From NCBI GenBank assembly GCA_009823505.1, contig VZQC01006354.1, positions 984,763 to 1,048,762 of the forward strand: a stretch of DNA of 64,000 nt, given 5' to 3'. Positions 21,187 through 34,255 of the stretch are shown here, one piece after another. Origin of the DNA: Rhizomys pruinosus (taxonomy: Eukaryota; Chordata; Mammalia; Rodentia; Spalacidae). Every line of letters starts with the position of its first letter. Within the stretch, counting starts at the first letter, position 1. The notes below the pieces were generated by a model. The model was not told the DNA's origin. It made no database searches and saw nothing but the letters and a program-made list of their open reading frames with translations. The position numbers and the translations under genes are program-made.

Positions 21187-23361
21187 ACGAGAATTTTTTA
21201 TGAGAGGAGACTGGCATACTTATCTGTAAATATAAGGATCCATATTTATCACATAGTAAGAAATTACATTTTTCTACAGATGTGACAGGCATGGGGTTTT
21301 CTCTAAGATCTATGACCTTTCCAGCCATATGTATTTGGCTATATTTAGAGTGCCATACATGAGTTCCCACTCATTGAGTGGGCTTGAAGTTCAATTAGGT
21401 AGCTGTTGATTACTCCAAGATAAAAGTATGCACTATTGCAGCAATATAGTTTGCTGTGTCAGTCATTGTTGTAGTTATTAGGCCTTAAAGCTGGGTTTAG
21501 ACTATGGATTGATGTTCACCCTTAGCAAGCTTGCATAGTGATCTCCAAAACTATGAGAGCTAGGCTTCAGAGATGTGGCTTCCAGTTCAGTTTCAGCTCT
21601 ATCGCTCCAAATCCTGTGTCCCAATTATTTCCTATCTTCAGCAGTAGGAAATGATCTTCAAGTTCTTGGAGGCAATCAAGGACAGTGGCTGTAGCCTGTG
21701 TAATTTTGGAATCTCTTGCCTACGCTGGCCAACAAATCAAAGGAGGTTTCTCCCATCTGGCACTGTTTCTTATTATATAGCTATACACACAGCTATATAA
21801 TATACAGCTATTCAACTATACTCACAGACTCCTAGTGATCTTTTATGTGTAAATTTTCAGTAGGTTTTGGATCTAATATGTTTCCTTCTGGTTTTTTATA
21901 TTAGTTAGACCCTATTTATCTCTCCTCCATCTCTCTCTCTGACTTTTCCTCCTCCATTTCTGGTTAAAGTAGCCCCATTTTCCCTATCTCACTCTTGATA
22001 ATCTGTGCCACCTATGGCTCCCCATCTCATTTGGTCCTTCCCATCTACCCTCATAGTTTCTTGTATATCCCACCAAACCCCCTCCCATGTAAATAACCCC
22101 ATTTAATCAATTTTCCCCTTGGTAACATCAGTCTTTTACTTTCCTTCCTTTTCAGGCTCCTTCTCTTTAGTTCCCAGGTTCCTTTCCATTTTCCTCATTC
22201 CTGTAATTACATCAGGATACACACTCACATCTAAGGATTTGATGCTCGGATCCACAAATGAGGGAGAACCTATGTTGTTTGTTTTTCTGAGACTGTGTTA
22301 CTTCATTTAGTATAACTGTTTCCAGTTCCTTCCATTTACCTGAAACTTTTATAATTTCATCTTTTTTACTCATGAGAAGAGCAATGTATAAATGCACCAC
22401 ATTTTCATTATTCACTCTTCAGTGGAGGGACACTTAGGTTGCTTCAATTTCTTAGCTGTTGTGAAAGGAGCAGTGACAAACATGGATGTTCAAGTATTTC
22501 TACAGTAGCATGAGTCCTTTGGGTATATGCATGGAGTGGTATAAGTGGATCAAATGATAAAATCATCTTTAATTTTTTAAGAGTTCTCCACACTGGTTTT
22601 CATAGTAGTTGCATGAGTTTGCAATCCCACCAGCAATGAATGAGTGTTCCTCTTGCCCCACATCCACTCCAGCATTTGGTATCATTTCTTCTCTTGATCT
22701 TAGGAAGTCTCATGGGGGTAAGGTGAAATCTCAAAGTGGTTTTAATTTGAATTTTCCTAATTACTAAGGCTTTTGAACAGTTTCTAAGTTGTTTTTTAAC
22801 CATCTTTTTTCTTCTGAGAAGTCTCTGTTGGGATCCCTAGCCCATGTTTTAATAGGAAAATTTGTTTTCTTGATTATTTGCTGTTTGAAGTTTTCATATG
22901 CTGGATGTTAAACCTCTGCCAGATGTGTTGCTAGTGAAGAGTCTCTCACTCTGTGGGGTTTCTCTTCACTTTCTTGGTTTGTCCCACTTGTTGTTCGTAG
23001 ATAGTAATTCCTGAGCAGCTGATGTCTGATGTGTTCTTGGCACCTCTGACAAAAATCAGGTGGCTGAAATTGCATGCACTCATGTTTAGGCTTTCAATTA
23101 TGTTCCATTGATCTACATTCCTATTTTTGTGCCAGTACCATGATGTTTTGTGACTATGTGTCTGTAATATAGTATGAGATCTGATGTAGTGATTCCCCCT
23201 GGATTTCTCTTTGTGCATAGGATTTCTTTTGCTATCCAGGGTCTTTTGTGTTTCCATATGAATTTTAGGATTTGTTTTTCTGATTCTGTGAAGATTGTCA
23301 TAGGGATTTTGTTTGTGGTTGCACTGAATGTACATATTACTTTTTGTGGGATGATAATTTT

Positions 23362-23594
23362 ATTTTTTTAATTTTAATTTTTTATTATTTTATATGTAGG
23401 AGTGTACTGCTTGCATGCATGTAAGTCCACTCATGTTGTGCAAAGCCTGAGGATGCCAGAAGAGGGGGTCAGATACTCTGGAACTAGAGTTACAGATGGT
23501 TGTAAGCTACCATGTGGGTGCTGGGAAATGAACCTGGTCCTCTGGAAGAACAGCCCAGTGTTCTTAACTGCTGAGCCATCTTTCCATGTCCAAA
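23362..23594 (-). mobile_element. B2 SINE inside L1 ORF2
   Basis: Minus-strand B2 of the shorter type, flanked by ggatgataatttt (23349-23361) and ggatggtcatttt (23595-23607). Removing it restores the continuous L1 around it. Confidence 0.88.
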
Positions 23595-24065
23595 GGATGG
23601 TCATTTTCAAAATATTAGTTCCCATCCACGAGCATGGGAGGTCCTTCCATCTCCTGGTATCTTACTCAATCTTTTCAGGGATTTAAAATTTTCATGTAGA
23701 GATCTTTAATGTCTTTGGCAATGTTTAATCCTAGATATATTTTCTGAGGAGAGGGTTTCCATGTACTCTTTTCTACTTGCTTGTTATTGGTATATGGAAA
23801 AGCTAATGACTTTTGTAGATTGATTTTGTAACTTGCCACTTTGCTGAAAGTGCCAATTTTATCTAAGAGATTTCTAGTAGAATTTTTGGCATCTCTATGT
23901 ATATAATATCAGTTGGAATCGTTTGCATGTTAAAAAATACAGCTGATTTGATCATGGTGGATGATTTTTTAACATGCATCTGTATGTGGTTTGCAAGTAT
24001 TTTGTTGAGAATTTTTGCATGTTCATTAAGGATATTGGTCTATAGTTTTCTTTTTTACTTTATAT

Positions 24066-25069
24066 AGTTCAGAGAGTGGTCTACCAAAGCCTCACTATAA
24101 GTTTTGAAAGAGGGTTAATAGTACATAGAGAGAAGCAACAGGTATATAGCTAAACATGACAAAAGAAGCAATGTGGAACATTTCCCAAACCTTCTTTGTT
24201 AGTGTCTTCAGAGCCTCTTCCAGAGATTCTTACCCCTTTCTCATGAATGACCATGAGAAATGGCAACAAGAGTAGACTTGAGTCACTATCCTTCATTGAT
24301 GTGGGTTTGACTACCTGTATCCTCTTCTTTATTGGTGACCTTAAAGAAGGGAGAGTCTGTTTGGAGTTATTCACTGTTACTGTTGTGACTCTTTAATACC
24401 ATGAGAGCTCAATGAATTCTTTCTACATTTTGCTTGGTCATGTCAGAGTTAGCCAATTTCTAATAATTGCATAAATTAGGGAAGATTTTCTGAATTGGCT
24501 TTCTTGTAGGGTGAACTTTAATATCACCTTTAAATGTTTCTCTTGACCATTTTCTTAAAAGTTATAAATTATCCATACATATTTTTACTTTTTAAAACTA
24601 GATAAGAGGCAAGAGTATAGATCTCATGGTATTTTCTTTTAAAGAGGGCTCACAGTCTGTCTGGGTTAGAAAAACCATATTATAATTGACCATACATAAT
24701 CTTGAGAATAAGGAAAATGGTTAATAATTGTACCTAAAAGAACTCGGAAAGAGATGATGTAATGTTTTTTTCTTTTAGTCCGTCCATGACATTTTCAGTA
24801 GAAAGTGAAAAGCAGGCATGCCCAGGGCACAGTGAGGCAGGAGGAAAATCAATCTTGAAGCAACTGGGTATCAGAGAGGGAAGTACTCTATTTCAGAAAA
24901 AAAACAGGCTTAGGATCACAATGCAAAAAGGGCAGGAATTAAGACCAGTGGAAGCTGCATCTTAAGCCTCCTACCCAAGTAGGTTTCAGCATTGCTGTTT
25001 TGAACATCTTTTCTTCACTTCCTTTGTATTTTAAGATAAGGCACTGGCACCAATTCAGATGAGTTTTAA
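24066..25069. other. No gene seen
   Basis: Unassigned. Short open frames (up to 74 codons) lack recognisable motifs. Confidence 0.4.
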
Positions 25070-25085
25070 AACTAGGATTTCCCAG

Positions 25086-25251
25086 CCAGGCATGGTGGCA
25101 CATGCCTTTAATCCTAGCACTTGGGGGGCAGAGGCAGGCAGATATTTGTGAGTTCAAGGCCAGCCTGGTCTACAGAGCAAGTTCCAGGACAGCTGGGGTT
25201 ACAGGGAGACCCTGTCTCGAAAAGCCCAAAAAAAAAAAAAAAAAAAAACCC
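25086..25251 (+). mobile_element. B1 SINE
   Basis: Complete plus-strand B1 with a pure A-tail. The 16-nt target duplication aactaggatttcccag lies at 25070-25085 and 25252-25267. Confidence 0.95.
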
Positions 25252-25298
25252 AACTAGGATTTCCCAGTCTAAGCTAATCTTAAAGAAAATTACCTTTC

Positions 25299-25448
25299 AG
25301 CTGGGCATGGTGGTGCATGCCTTTAATCCTAGCACTTGGGAGGCAGAGCCAGGTTGATCTATGTGAGTTCAAGACCAGCCTGGTCTACAGAGAGTTCCAG
25401 GCCAGCTGGGGCTACATGGAGATCCTGTCTCAAAAAGACAAAAAAAAA
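25299..25448 (+). mobile_element. B1 SINE
   Basis: Second plus-strand B1 only ~30 nt downstream (agctgggcatggtggtgcat), with a 3' A-rich tail. Confidence 0.93.
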
Positions 25449-25504
25449 TTATCTTATAGCCTCAAATTGAGAATTTAATTTGATGAAATAATACCTTCAT
25501 TTTG

Positions 25505-26660
25505 TTTTTTCTTGTTTTCAAATTTTTATTGAAGTTTTATACATTTCAAGACATACATCTTAATATTTATGCTCCCTCCTCTTTGCACCCCTATAACTGC
25601 CCTGCCAGATTTCCTGTATTCTGTCATATATGTTAAGGAGTTGGTATCCCTCTGTATAATCAATCTGCTCTTTTTATTGAATTTTAATGTGTTTTATACA
25701 TAAATTTTCAATCAGTCTTAATCACTTTTATACCGATTCTCCCTTGGCACCCTCTTACAGCACCCCCCCCACACACACACCAGTTCACACATTCTGTCAT
25801 TTCTGTTAGGGTCCATTGTGCCAAACTACTCTCCCTGCCCACTTCTCTGTGCCAGCTCATCCCCTGAGCTCTAGTCAGCCTATCCAGAATCCTTTTCCTG
25901 AAGAAACCCAGGTCTTCCTCACCTGACCACCATCAGCTGCCAATATTTCTTCAGCCAAGTTTGGGCTCTTCTACCCATTTCTGCAGTTCTGCGCTGGGGT
26001 TTTGTCCAGTGGAGCTTACATGGGTCTTGTGGATGCTGATACCAACGCTGTAGGTTCATATGAACAGGCTCCCAGGAGCTTGTAGGATTCATTTTCCTTT
26101 GGTCTTGCACCACCTCCCTGACTCTTACAATCTTTTTGCCCCCTCTTATGCAATGTTATCTAAGCCCTGGGTGAATTAAGTTGAGCATAGGCAGCCTGTC
26201 CATAGAAACACACTCTGTAGATGCTTGATCTTCACAGTTTGGCCATTCAAGCCCTTTGAGTTCCTGATCTCCTGTTGCATGGAGGAGGTTCCTTAACAAG
26301 AATTAAGAGATAATTAAATGTCTTCTTGGGTCCTTGTTATATGATGCTTGGGGCTTATGTAGAGGTTGCATTGTAGATGTGTTGCCTAGGCATGAGCAAT
26401 TCACAGACCATGTCTGTGTGTGTCCAGTTGTGGGACTCTATACAATTCTCATCTGGTGCAAAAGAAGCTTCTTTTCTGAGTGGTGTCTGGGATATTTGTC
26501 TGTAAATATAAGGATACCTGTTTTGTAGTTAGTAAGATGTTACCTTAGCCTAGGGACCTGTCAACTTTGGGGATTTCTCTATGATCTATGACCTCTCCAG
26601 TTGTGTGCATCTGGCTATGTTTGCAATAACAGTCATGAGTTTCCTTATACTAAGAGGAAT
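25505..26660 (-). mobile_element. L1 3' UTR fragment
   Basis: Same succession of phrases as 20220-21390 (tgaatttatatgt-type start, pyrimidine-rich lists, then tctgtaaatataaggatacc near 26500). Non-coding end of a minus-strand L1, with a C/CA-rich patch at 25760-25783. Confidence 0.75.
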
Positions 26661-27337
26661 TTATCAATCCAGTCTTTTAAGAAGGTATGTAAGTAGGGTG
26701 TAGGACTCAATTTTATATCTTTAGACCAGATTTTTTTGCATCTTACCATGTTTTCTTTTAAACTACCAACTATACTATGAACCTAAATGCCTACAAAAAT
26801 TGTTTTAGAGTATGCCTTGATTAGAAATTGTTGATGCAGATATTGCAGTAAGTTCATGTCATCTTAATGTATTGACTGTTTAGTAGTTCTTCCCCAAATC
26901 TGTATAATGGAAACACATTTTTTAAAGGAAAATATGTACAATTGGAAATGTGGGATATTTTCCAAATACTGTCAGTATATATGGGGCTTTTGAAAGTCTT
27001 GAAGAACTTTGTATATTGTCTTACCAATTTATCTTTTTTTTTCTATAAGTTATATATCTTTACTTATTGGGAACTTCACATCATATATCTTAGAAAAATT
27101 ACTATTATTGTGAGAGAATTTTTTTGGAAATATAATTATGAAACAATACATAAATCATTTTGGTATTTTTTTCTCACAACTGCACTTTTATAGGGGCTCC
27201 ACTCACACCCATATTTGTTCCCTCATGTTTGTGGAAGTGGAGCTAGATGATAAAAATGTTATTGAGTTGTAGCAGCTTCAAACCTATCTACTTGTTTGAC
27301 CCTAGATTTCTCTGTTCTTGTTCCCAGCTCTCTATGG
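26661..27337. other. No gene seen
   Basis: AT-rich, unassigned. An 83-codon frame at 26942-27193 is low-complexity and Phe/Tyr-rich, not convincing. Confidence 0.4.
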
Positions 27338-27490
27338 CAGTCCACAGATCTCGTCAGTCTCCACATCTGCCTCATCAGTCCTCAGATCTTTGTCAATCCT
27401 CAGGTCTCTCTGTTAGTCCCCAGTTCCCTGTGTCAGTGCCCAGATCTCTCTCTGTAAGTCCCATGCTTCTCTGTGTTAGTCCCCAAATCC
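27338..27490. repeat. Degenerate ~20 bp minisatellite, about 8 units
   Basis: Units of 17-22 bp, each opening with a cagtcc-like word and continuing cagatctctgt-like (for example cagtcctcagatctttgt). Considerable drift between units. Confidence 0.75.
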
Positions 27491-27702
27491 ATTCTTGCCA
27501 AAATTAGATCTGGAAAAATGACATATTTCAAATGTGGCATATGTTTGAAATTATCAGGAAATGCAGCTGAGATTTGGAAATTAGCAAGGAGAAAGGTTAT
27601 TTCTGAAAACATTTGAAAGCCAAGGGAAAGTGTTTGGATTTAAAAAATGAGAACATGTCATTGTTTAGTTAAGTTCAACAATAATTTTTAAACTCTTAGA
27701 AG

Positions 27703-27945
27703 GGGGCTGGAGAGATGGCTCAGCAGTTAAGAGCACTGGCTATTCTTATAGAGGATCTAGGTTCAGTTCCCAACATCCACATAGTGCTAACACCCATCCT
27801 AATTTCAGCTCCAGAGATCCAACACCCTCTTCTAAACTACACAGGCATTCCCTAACACAAGTGCACTTATATACATGCAGGCCATATACTCATACATGTA
27901 AATAAAAGTAAAATATTAAAAAATATTAAAAAAATAAAACTAAAA
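27703..27945 (+). mobile_element. Older B2/B3-type SINE
   Basis: Plus strand: ggggctggagagatggctca head with cagcagttaagagcactggc, a degraded middle, and an A-rich (taaa)n-like tail. It lacks the internal duplication of the young B2s. Confidence 0.88.
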
Positions 27946-28319
27946 ATCCAAGAAAAAATAGCAAAACACTTATTGCTTTTGATGCATACAATTATTTAAC
28001 GTTTTTGTCACAAAGTTAATGAAGTGTCTAAATGTAACTTATATAGAATAATCTTTTGAACTGTAAAATCTCATTTCGATTACTTTTTGTTGTGATTAAG
28101 CCATGTAATTACCTTTTCCCATATGCAAAAGGGATATGGTTGATCTTCCTGCAAGGCGTAGGAACCCAGAACAAGAATCCAGTCTAACATATTGATAAGC
28201 ACATTGTGATTTTTATACTAAATGTGGAGTTGACTTTTGTAGCAATTATCTTGGAATTATTGAATTACTTTCTGTCAAGGCAGGGACTGTTCACTAGGCA
28301 GCTCCTCATAAAATGGTGA
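27946..28319. other. No gene seen
   Basis: AT-rich unassigned flank of the RPS25 retrocopy. Confidence 0.4.
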
Positions 28320-28790
<471 letters not shown>

Positions 28791-28800
28791 AGTGATGAGA

Positions 28801-29609
28801 CATGAGGAGGGCTGTAAAGATTTGAAAACTGATGACAGGGGTCTTAATAATTAAGGAGAAGAGAGTTTTTTTTTTTGAACAGGAAGCATTGCTCTTGTCA
28901 ATACCCTATTCATAGGAACAGGCTTTCCTTTAGCATTTTTAGGGACCCAGTCAGGAAGGAAAATTTTGTATAGAGCAAGAATCTCCAGGTTTGTTGAGTT
29001 CATGATTCCTAGTTAGATGTACAGTATGAGACCATATGTATTTTCATCTTAGCTCAAAACCACATGTTTTGAATGACCTTTTATAAATTTGAGGAAAGCC
29101 ACATTTTGTTATTATAATTTTTAGAACATATTCTTAGTTTATTTCTTCCCATTATTATCGGGTGGTGGTGTTACCAAGGTGGTGTCATACTGTCATTTTG
29201 ACCAATGCTCCTGAATTACAGCAGTTTGTCTTGAGATTGCTTCTTATTACTTCTTTATAGGTTTTCAGCATCCTCTATCAATAAGAAAAGATCTGGCTGC
29301 CATAATTCATAAGTGCTCACTAGAAAAAAAGATGAGACAGTCTCAACCAAGAATGAAAGGTATTATTAGGTGGCTTTTTTAATAGATAAGAAATTCAAGG
29401 TACTAAAAAAAAAAAAAAACCCTGTGGGATGGTCAAATTTTAAAGAACATTGAAGAGGAAACAATGAAAATGAAAGTTTTCCATCCTTAGGAAGAAATCC
29501 AGGAAAGTAATTGTGAATGGGATTTGTATATTAGATCAACTTCTTACCATCGTTTGACAATTAATAGGCTCCTTAGTGCTCACATTTCCTTTAACACTAA
29601 AAGAGATCT
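28801..29609. other. No gene seen
   Basis: Unassigned AT-rich sequence with an A-run at 29405-29420. Confidence 0.4.
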
Positions 29610-29625
29610 AAAAACATTCCCTCTT

Positions 29626-29879
29626 GGGCTGGAGAGATGGCCTAGCGGGTAAGAGCACCGACTGCTCTTGCAGAGGACCCGGGTTCGATCCCCAGCACCC
29701 ACATGGCGGCTGAGAACCGTCTGAAACTCCAATTCCAGGAGAACTCCAGCTCCAGGGGAATCCGACACCCACTTCTGACCTCCGTGGCATTGCACGACAT
29801 GGGTGCACAGACTTGCATGCAGACAGTACATTTGTACACATACAGAAATAAATAAAAATTAATAAAAAAAAAATTAAAA
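29626..29879 (+). mobile_element. Young B2 SINE with internal duplication
   Basis: Full-length plus-strand B2 with ggttcgatccccagcaccca B box and the duplicated aactccaattccaggag / aactccagctccagggg segment. The 16-nt target duplication aaaaacattccctctt lies at 29610-29625 and 29880-29895. Confidence 0.96.
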
Positions 29880-29895
29880 AAAAACATTCCCTCTT

Positions 29896-30019
29896 ATAAT
29901 TTATGTAAAGATTAAATGAGGAAATATTTTGAAAAATATGTGTTTTCTATGACCAAAGTTGACAGCAGCAATAACCTATGAGTATAAATATAGTTATTTA
30001 GTAACCCTGTCAAAAAAGC
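29896..30019. other. No gene seen
   Basis: Short AT-rich spacer. Confidence 0.4.
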
Positions 30020-30345
30020 ATAACAGTTTCATTCAGCAAAGTAATATCAGCAGTTTCCTCAATAGGGGCTGTGATATCCTTAGCCACAGGCTTTTGACCA
30101 ACTTCACAGTACCATATGGAGGTTTCCTTTATGTGGTATGTATCTCAAATCCAATTAGGCAGTGGTTGTCATCACAATAACAGGATTGCCATACTGGGTA
30201 TGTCCTATCTGACCTGTCAATATGTATGCAGAGTCCATATTATGCCACTACTGCATAATGGGAATATCTTGCCTGGGATGTCAGTACTGTAGCATACAAG
30301 GCACATAGCTGGGTCAGACTATTGGTGCTTTTGGTAAGTTCAAAA
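30020..30345 (-). mobile_element. L1 3' UTR fragment
   Basis: Contains the landmarks ccaattaggcagtggttgtc and acatagctgggtcagactat, parallel to 21390-21510 in the long L1. Confidence 0.6.
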
Positions 30346-30645
30346 TGTTTTAAATATATTCACTATGGACAGTACTTTTAAAAAATGTGGAACTGTTACT
30401 AATGCGAACTAATTGTACTTTTTCCTAGTCTTTGTTCTTTCTTTTTATTTTCCTAATGATGTACCATAAGATATAATTTAAAAATATTGATGAAACCAAA
30501 TTTATTTTTTCTTTCTTTTTCCCTCCTTTTTAAGACAGTGGCATGCTGTGTCCTCCAGGTTGACCTCAATCTTGGTATTCTTCCTTTCTTATCCTGTCAA
30601 GTACTGTATTGTGATTAGAGATATATGCCATTGCTCCTGAATGAA
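30346..30645. other. Unassigned; possible very old B1-like patch
   Basis: 30530-30640 (tttttaagacagtggcatgc and following) may be a heavily decayed reverse B1/B4. Too weak for a firm call. Confidence 0.3.
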
Positions 30646-31110
30646 TATGCTTTTTTATTACTTTTATTTTGGCAACATATCTAAAAATCTCTTGCCATAT
30701 CTAAAATCAAAAAGATTTACTCCTATGCTTTTCTATAAATGCCTTGTAGACTTAGTTCTTTGATCCATGTTAATTTTTTATGTGTTATGAAATAAGGGCC
30801 TGATTTAAACATTTTCCATGTAGCTACCCATTTGTCTTTGTATTTCTTGTTGAAAAGAGTTATTTTCCTCATTGGTTGGTCCTGAAACTATTATAGGGAA
30901 CTAGTATCCCATAAAGCTAAGGGATTATTTTTCTACTCCTAACTTTATTTTACTGACCTATGTCATTATGCCACTGCGAAACTGCCAATTACTATTACTT
31001 CATGGTTAGTTTTGGATATGAAAAGTGGGACTTCTTTCATTTTTGTTCCTGTAAATGATTGTTTAACAGGTTAACATAAAACTTTTGAAACTTTTGCTCC
31101 TTTCATAAAA
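30646..31110 (-). mobile_element. Old L1 ORF2 fragment
   Basis: Plus-strand text such as tttgatccatgttaattttt, then a ttccatgtagctacccattt-type phrase, mirrors the post-reverse-transcriptase part of ORF2 in old mammalian L1s. Confidence 0.6.
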
Positions 31111-31850
31111 ATATTATAGTCAAAATTGTAAGGAAATGCAGAAAAATTTGTTGCTATGGTTGATACATTCCAGAAATCTTTTTTTTGCTCATTTTTTTCA
31201 TAATTCTAAAATCTCCTTGCATATCTCATTTGATGATGGCAGTAGGTTTAATGGCTGATTTAGAGTTGTCTCGATAGTACTCTCTTTCTCTCTCATACCA
31301 CTTTTAGGTTTTATCACAATACTACCTGGTTTCTGATGACAGTTTTACAGATGTAAAACATACCACACACTTTCCTCTCGGGATCAACATTCTTCATCAA
31401 CAAAAAAGGTCTTTGCCTCCTCCCTACTGCTACCAGTGCTAAGACAGACAAACTTCTGCCTTCCTACTGTTCTCTGATGAGGAGTCACCATGAGCACAGA
31501 ATGGAAAATATTCTGAGATGGAAGGTCTTCATATCCAGATCCATGCCGGTCTTTCTACTCATAGTTTCCCCGGGTTGATTTATTTACACGAGATCAGATG
31601 CTGTCAGGAGGGATTTCTCAATTTCACCTTTCCTTATGTACTTGGGATCTGTGGATTAATCTAAGTTGGGGTTATTTGGAGGCTGTGTGATGAACAGTAC
31701 ACTATTTGGATGTGTCAATTTGCATCAAGGTTTCATTTTTATGTATTTTTCTTTTGGCTGAAGAAAACTGAGGAAGTATAGACTAGAAAGGGAATCTCAG
31801 AGAATGAGAGACTGAGGATTAGAGTACAGGGAGGTTTCTCAGGTCAGCTT
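31111..31850. other. No gene seen
   Basis: Unassigned, few repeats recognised. Confidence 0.4.
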
Positions 31851-31877
31851 GAACTGACCCAAGAGAGAGTTTTCTGA

Positions 31878-32258
31878 CCATTTACAGAGGGAGGAAGAGC
31901 AGCTGAACCCGAGGGAGCTGTGCAACACATGGGAGCACCATTTACTACCACAATGCTGTTGTGGCGAAAGGCGCCTGAAGTGGACAAGCAGCACAGTCTC
32001 CCCACCTCTGCAAACAATGCATACCTGTGTGATAACACTGAGATAAAATCAGAGGTACTTTGTCTAAAAGGTTTTGAAGACAACTTTGTGAACAACAAGC
32101 GGCAGCCTCTTTATACAGGCACTCCCGTCTTTATGATGAGCTTCTCACATGATTTCTCCTCAATGGAAGAGTTAGGTAAGGAGAGCACAGGAGCAACCTA
32201 CTTGGTCATGGATGGGAATGCTCATGAGACACTGAGGCATGAGGACAATCTGAGCTGA
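31878..32258 (+). other. Unidentified 127-codon open frame, retrocopy candidate
   Basis: Open from just after a TGA at 31875-31877 to TGA at 32259-32261, with GTG at 31920 and the first ATG at 31929. The translation has protein-like, mixed composition without SINE or L1 character. Stretches include KAPEVDKQHSLPTSANNAYL, KGFEDNFVNNKRQPLYTGTP and MSFSHDFSSMEELGKES. I do not recognise the family. No intron signals, no poly(A) signal of its own, and an L1 fragment begins about 70 nt downstream. It could be a piece of a retrocopied mRNA, probably a cytoplasmic tail or disordered region, or chance. I saw no promoter. Confidence 0.35.
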
Positions 32259-32329
32259 AATTCAGCCAGAATCGGATGCAGATCCACTTCAGGAGGTCTG
32301 GTCAATTAGTTTACTCTTATTGTCTTCAA

Positions 32330-33095
32330 CAATAGGGAAAAGGGAAATGCTCATTCACTGCTGGTGGGGGTGCAAATTCAGGCAACCATTATGGAAAGCA
32401 GTGTGGAGAACTCTTTAAAAAGTAAAAATGAATTTATACTATGATCCAATTTATACCACGTTTTGGCATTTACCCTAAAACTCATCCTATTGTAGAGATA
32501 CTTGTACATTTATGTTTGTTATTTCTCTCTTCACAATAGCTAAGAAATGGAAGCAACCTAAGTGTCCCTCAACTGACAAATGGATAATGAAAATGTGGCA
32601 CATTTAAACAATGGAGCTCTACTCAGTGGTAAAGAAAGATGACATTTGCAGGTAAATGGATGGAACTAGAAACTTATACTAGGTGAAACAACATAAACTC
32701 AGGAAAACAAATGATGTATGTTCTCCTTGATTTGTGGATCTTAGCACCACAAATTTTTATTTTATTTCATGTATGAGGATTTATACATACTCATGTATAA
32801 GTCCTTATACATGAGTATGTATCCTGATATAACTGCAGGAACAAGGAAAATGGAAAAGAACCATGGAGGGAAAGAAGGAGCCTAAAAGAGAAGAATAGTA
32901 GTAAAGAGGTGTTACCAAGGGTGAAATGGGTAAAATGGGGATATTGAACTGGGAAAGGATAAGGGAAGGTTGTATAAGGAACCATGGGGTGAAGGAGAAG
33001 AAAGAGCTCAAGAGAAGGGTGATCATAGGAGACAGTTATTATCAAGGGGAAAACGGGAGCACTTCAATGGAGGAGGGTGGAGGAAAGTTAGCCAG
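32330..33095 (+). mobile_element. L1 ORF2 3' end and 3' UTR
   Basis: Landmarks in order: gctcattcactgctggtggg, accattatggaaagcagtgt, ccctcaactgacaaatggat, then a purine-rich 3' UTR to about 33095. The frame is broken repeatedly. It contains the near-perfect palindrome at 32783-32822. Confidence 0.8.
32783..32822. repeat. Near-perfect 40 bp palindrome
   Basis: Arm atacatactcatgtataag (32783-32801), 2 nt spacer, exact reverse complement at 32804-32822. Confidence 0.95.
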
Positions 33096-33529
33096 GGACA
33101 GAGAAGAGAGACAAATAGTGAACTAGCTTTTGATGAAATATACTTAAACAAACAGTTCCCAGTAAGATATATATTGTGTTATCAGACTTTAAGAGATATT
33201 AAAAATATTAATATATGTTATTTATTTAACTATTTTAAATATAATGAATAATTTTCAGCTTCATTTATATTAAAATACTTGAAATTAATGTTAATTTTTT
33301 GAGTAATTAGGTTTGCAGTCCATGATGTAGTAATGGTATGTATGACAGTTTGCTTTTATTACTTTAAAATTTTATTCTATTTTGGAGATATAAAATATTT
33401 CTTTATTTGTGAAACACGTTCCTTTATTGTATGTTGTGTAAATTTGTGTATTGAAAATCACTAGAAGATGAGGCCACATTCTTTAATTATGTTAAAGAGA
33501 TGAAGCTACAACAAGCCCGGAAATTCAGG
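33096..33529. other. No gene seen
   Basis: Very AT-rich unassigned spacer. Confidence 0.4.
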
Positions 33530-34235
33530 TGCTGATATTGGGTAAATTATTTAGCCTTCTACACTGCCACTCTCTGAATTTTTGTGTATCTCCCACACAT
33601 CGCAATCATCTTTATATCCCCTCCCCACTGGCACCCTCTCATAACTGCCCCGCCCCCCATTTCATGCACTCTGTCATTTATGTTAAGTCTTATCAAGTTA
33701 AATTAGTATACCCCTCTGTGCATGTTCACCCATTGGTATCTGTCAGCCTACATAGAATTCCTCCCTTAAAGAAGATCAGCTCTTCTTCACCCAACAATAA
33801 TCAGCTGCCCAATAGGTGTTTGGCTAAGATGAGGGCCTGGTGTCCTTTCCCACATTTCCATTCTAGGCTTTTTTGGCCTGTGTTTGCATAGATCTTTTGC
33901 ATGCTGTCACCATTGATGTAAGTCACCATATGCACAAAGTCCCAGGAACCTGTAAGACTCTGTAGCCATGTATCTTCTTCCCTGTCTCTTAGAATCTTTT
34001 CAACCCCTCTTGGACAATGGGCCATGACCCCTGGGTGGGCAGAGTTGAATATGGATGTTCTGACAAAGGATTCATACTCCATAGACTCTTATTCTCTTGG
34101 GATGTCTCTCTGTTGCCCTTTGTGTTCATTCTCTCTGTTGCTTGAGGAATCTTCTTTTTTAAATGTAGGCATTTAGAGCTATAAACTTCCCTTGTAAGAC
34201 AGCTTTTAAAGTCTCCCAAAGGTGTTTTTGTGTTG
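33530..34235 (-). mobile_element. L1 3' UTR fragment
   Basis: Parallels the 3' UTR text at 20260-20880 and 25560-26290: pyrimidine-rich lists, aagatcagctcttcttcacc near 33773, and gtttgcatagatcttttgca near 33883. Confidence 0.7.
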
Positions 34236-34255
34236 CATTATCATTTTTCCCACTT

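Larger units (their letters stand above)
20215..24065 (-). mobile_element. Longest L1 in the window: 3' UTR plus ORF2 C-terminal half
   Basis: Continuous minus-strand L1 of about 3.8 kb including SINEs. The 3' UTR spans 20215-22100 and the ORF2 C-terminal half spans 22110-24065. Fossil translations at 22600-22800 and 23113-23301 show the ORF2 landmarks TLIHCWWDCK and KFIWKHKRPWIAKEILCTK. ORF2 normally supplies endonuclease and reverse transcriptase; only the region downstream of the reverse transcriptase remains, broken by stops and shifts. It is interrupted by a B1 (21040-21186) and a B2 (23362-23594). Confidence 0.85.
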
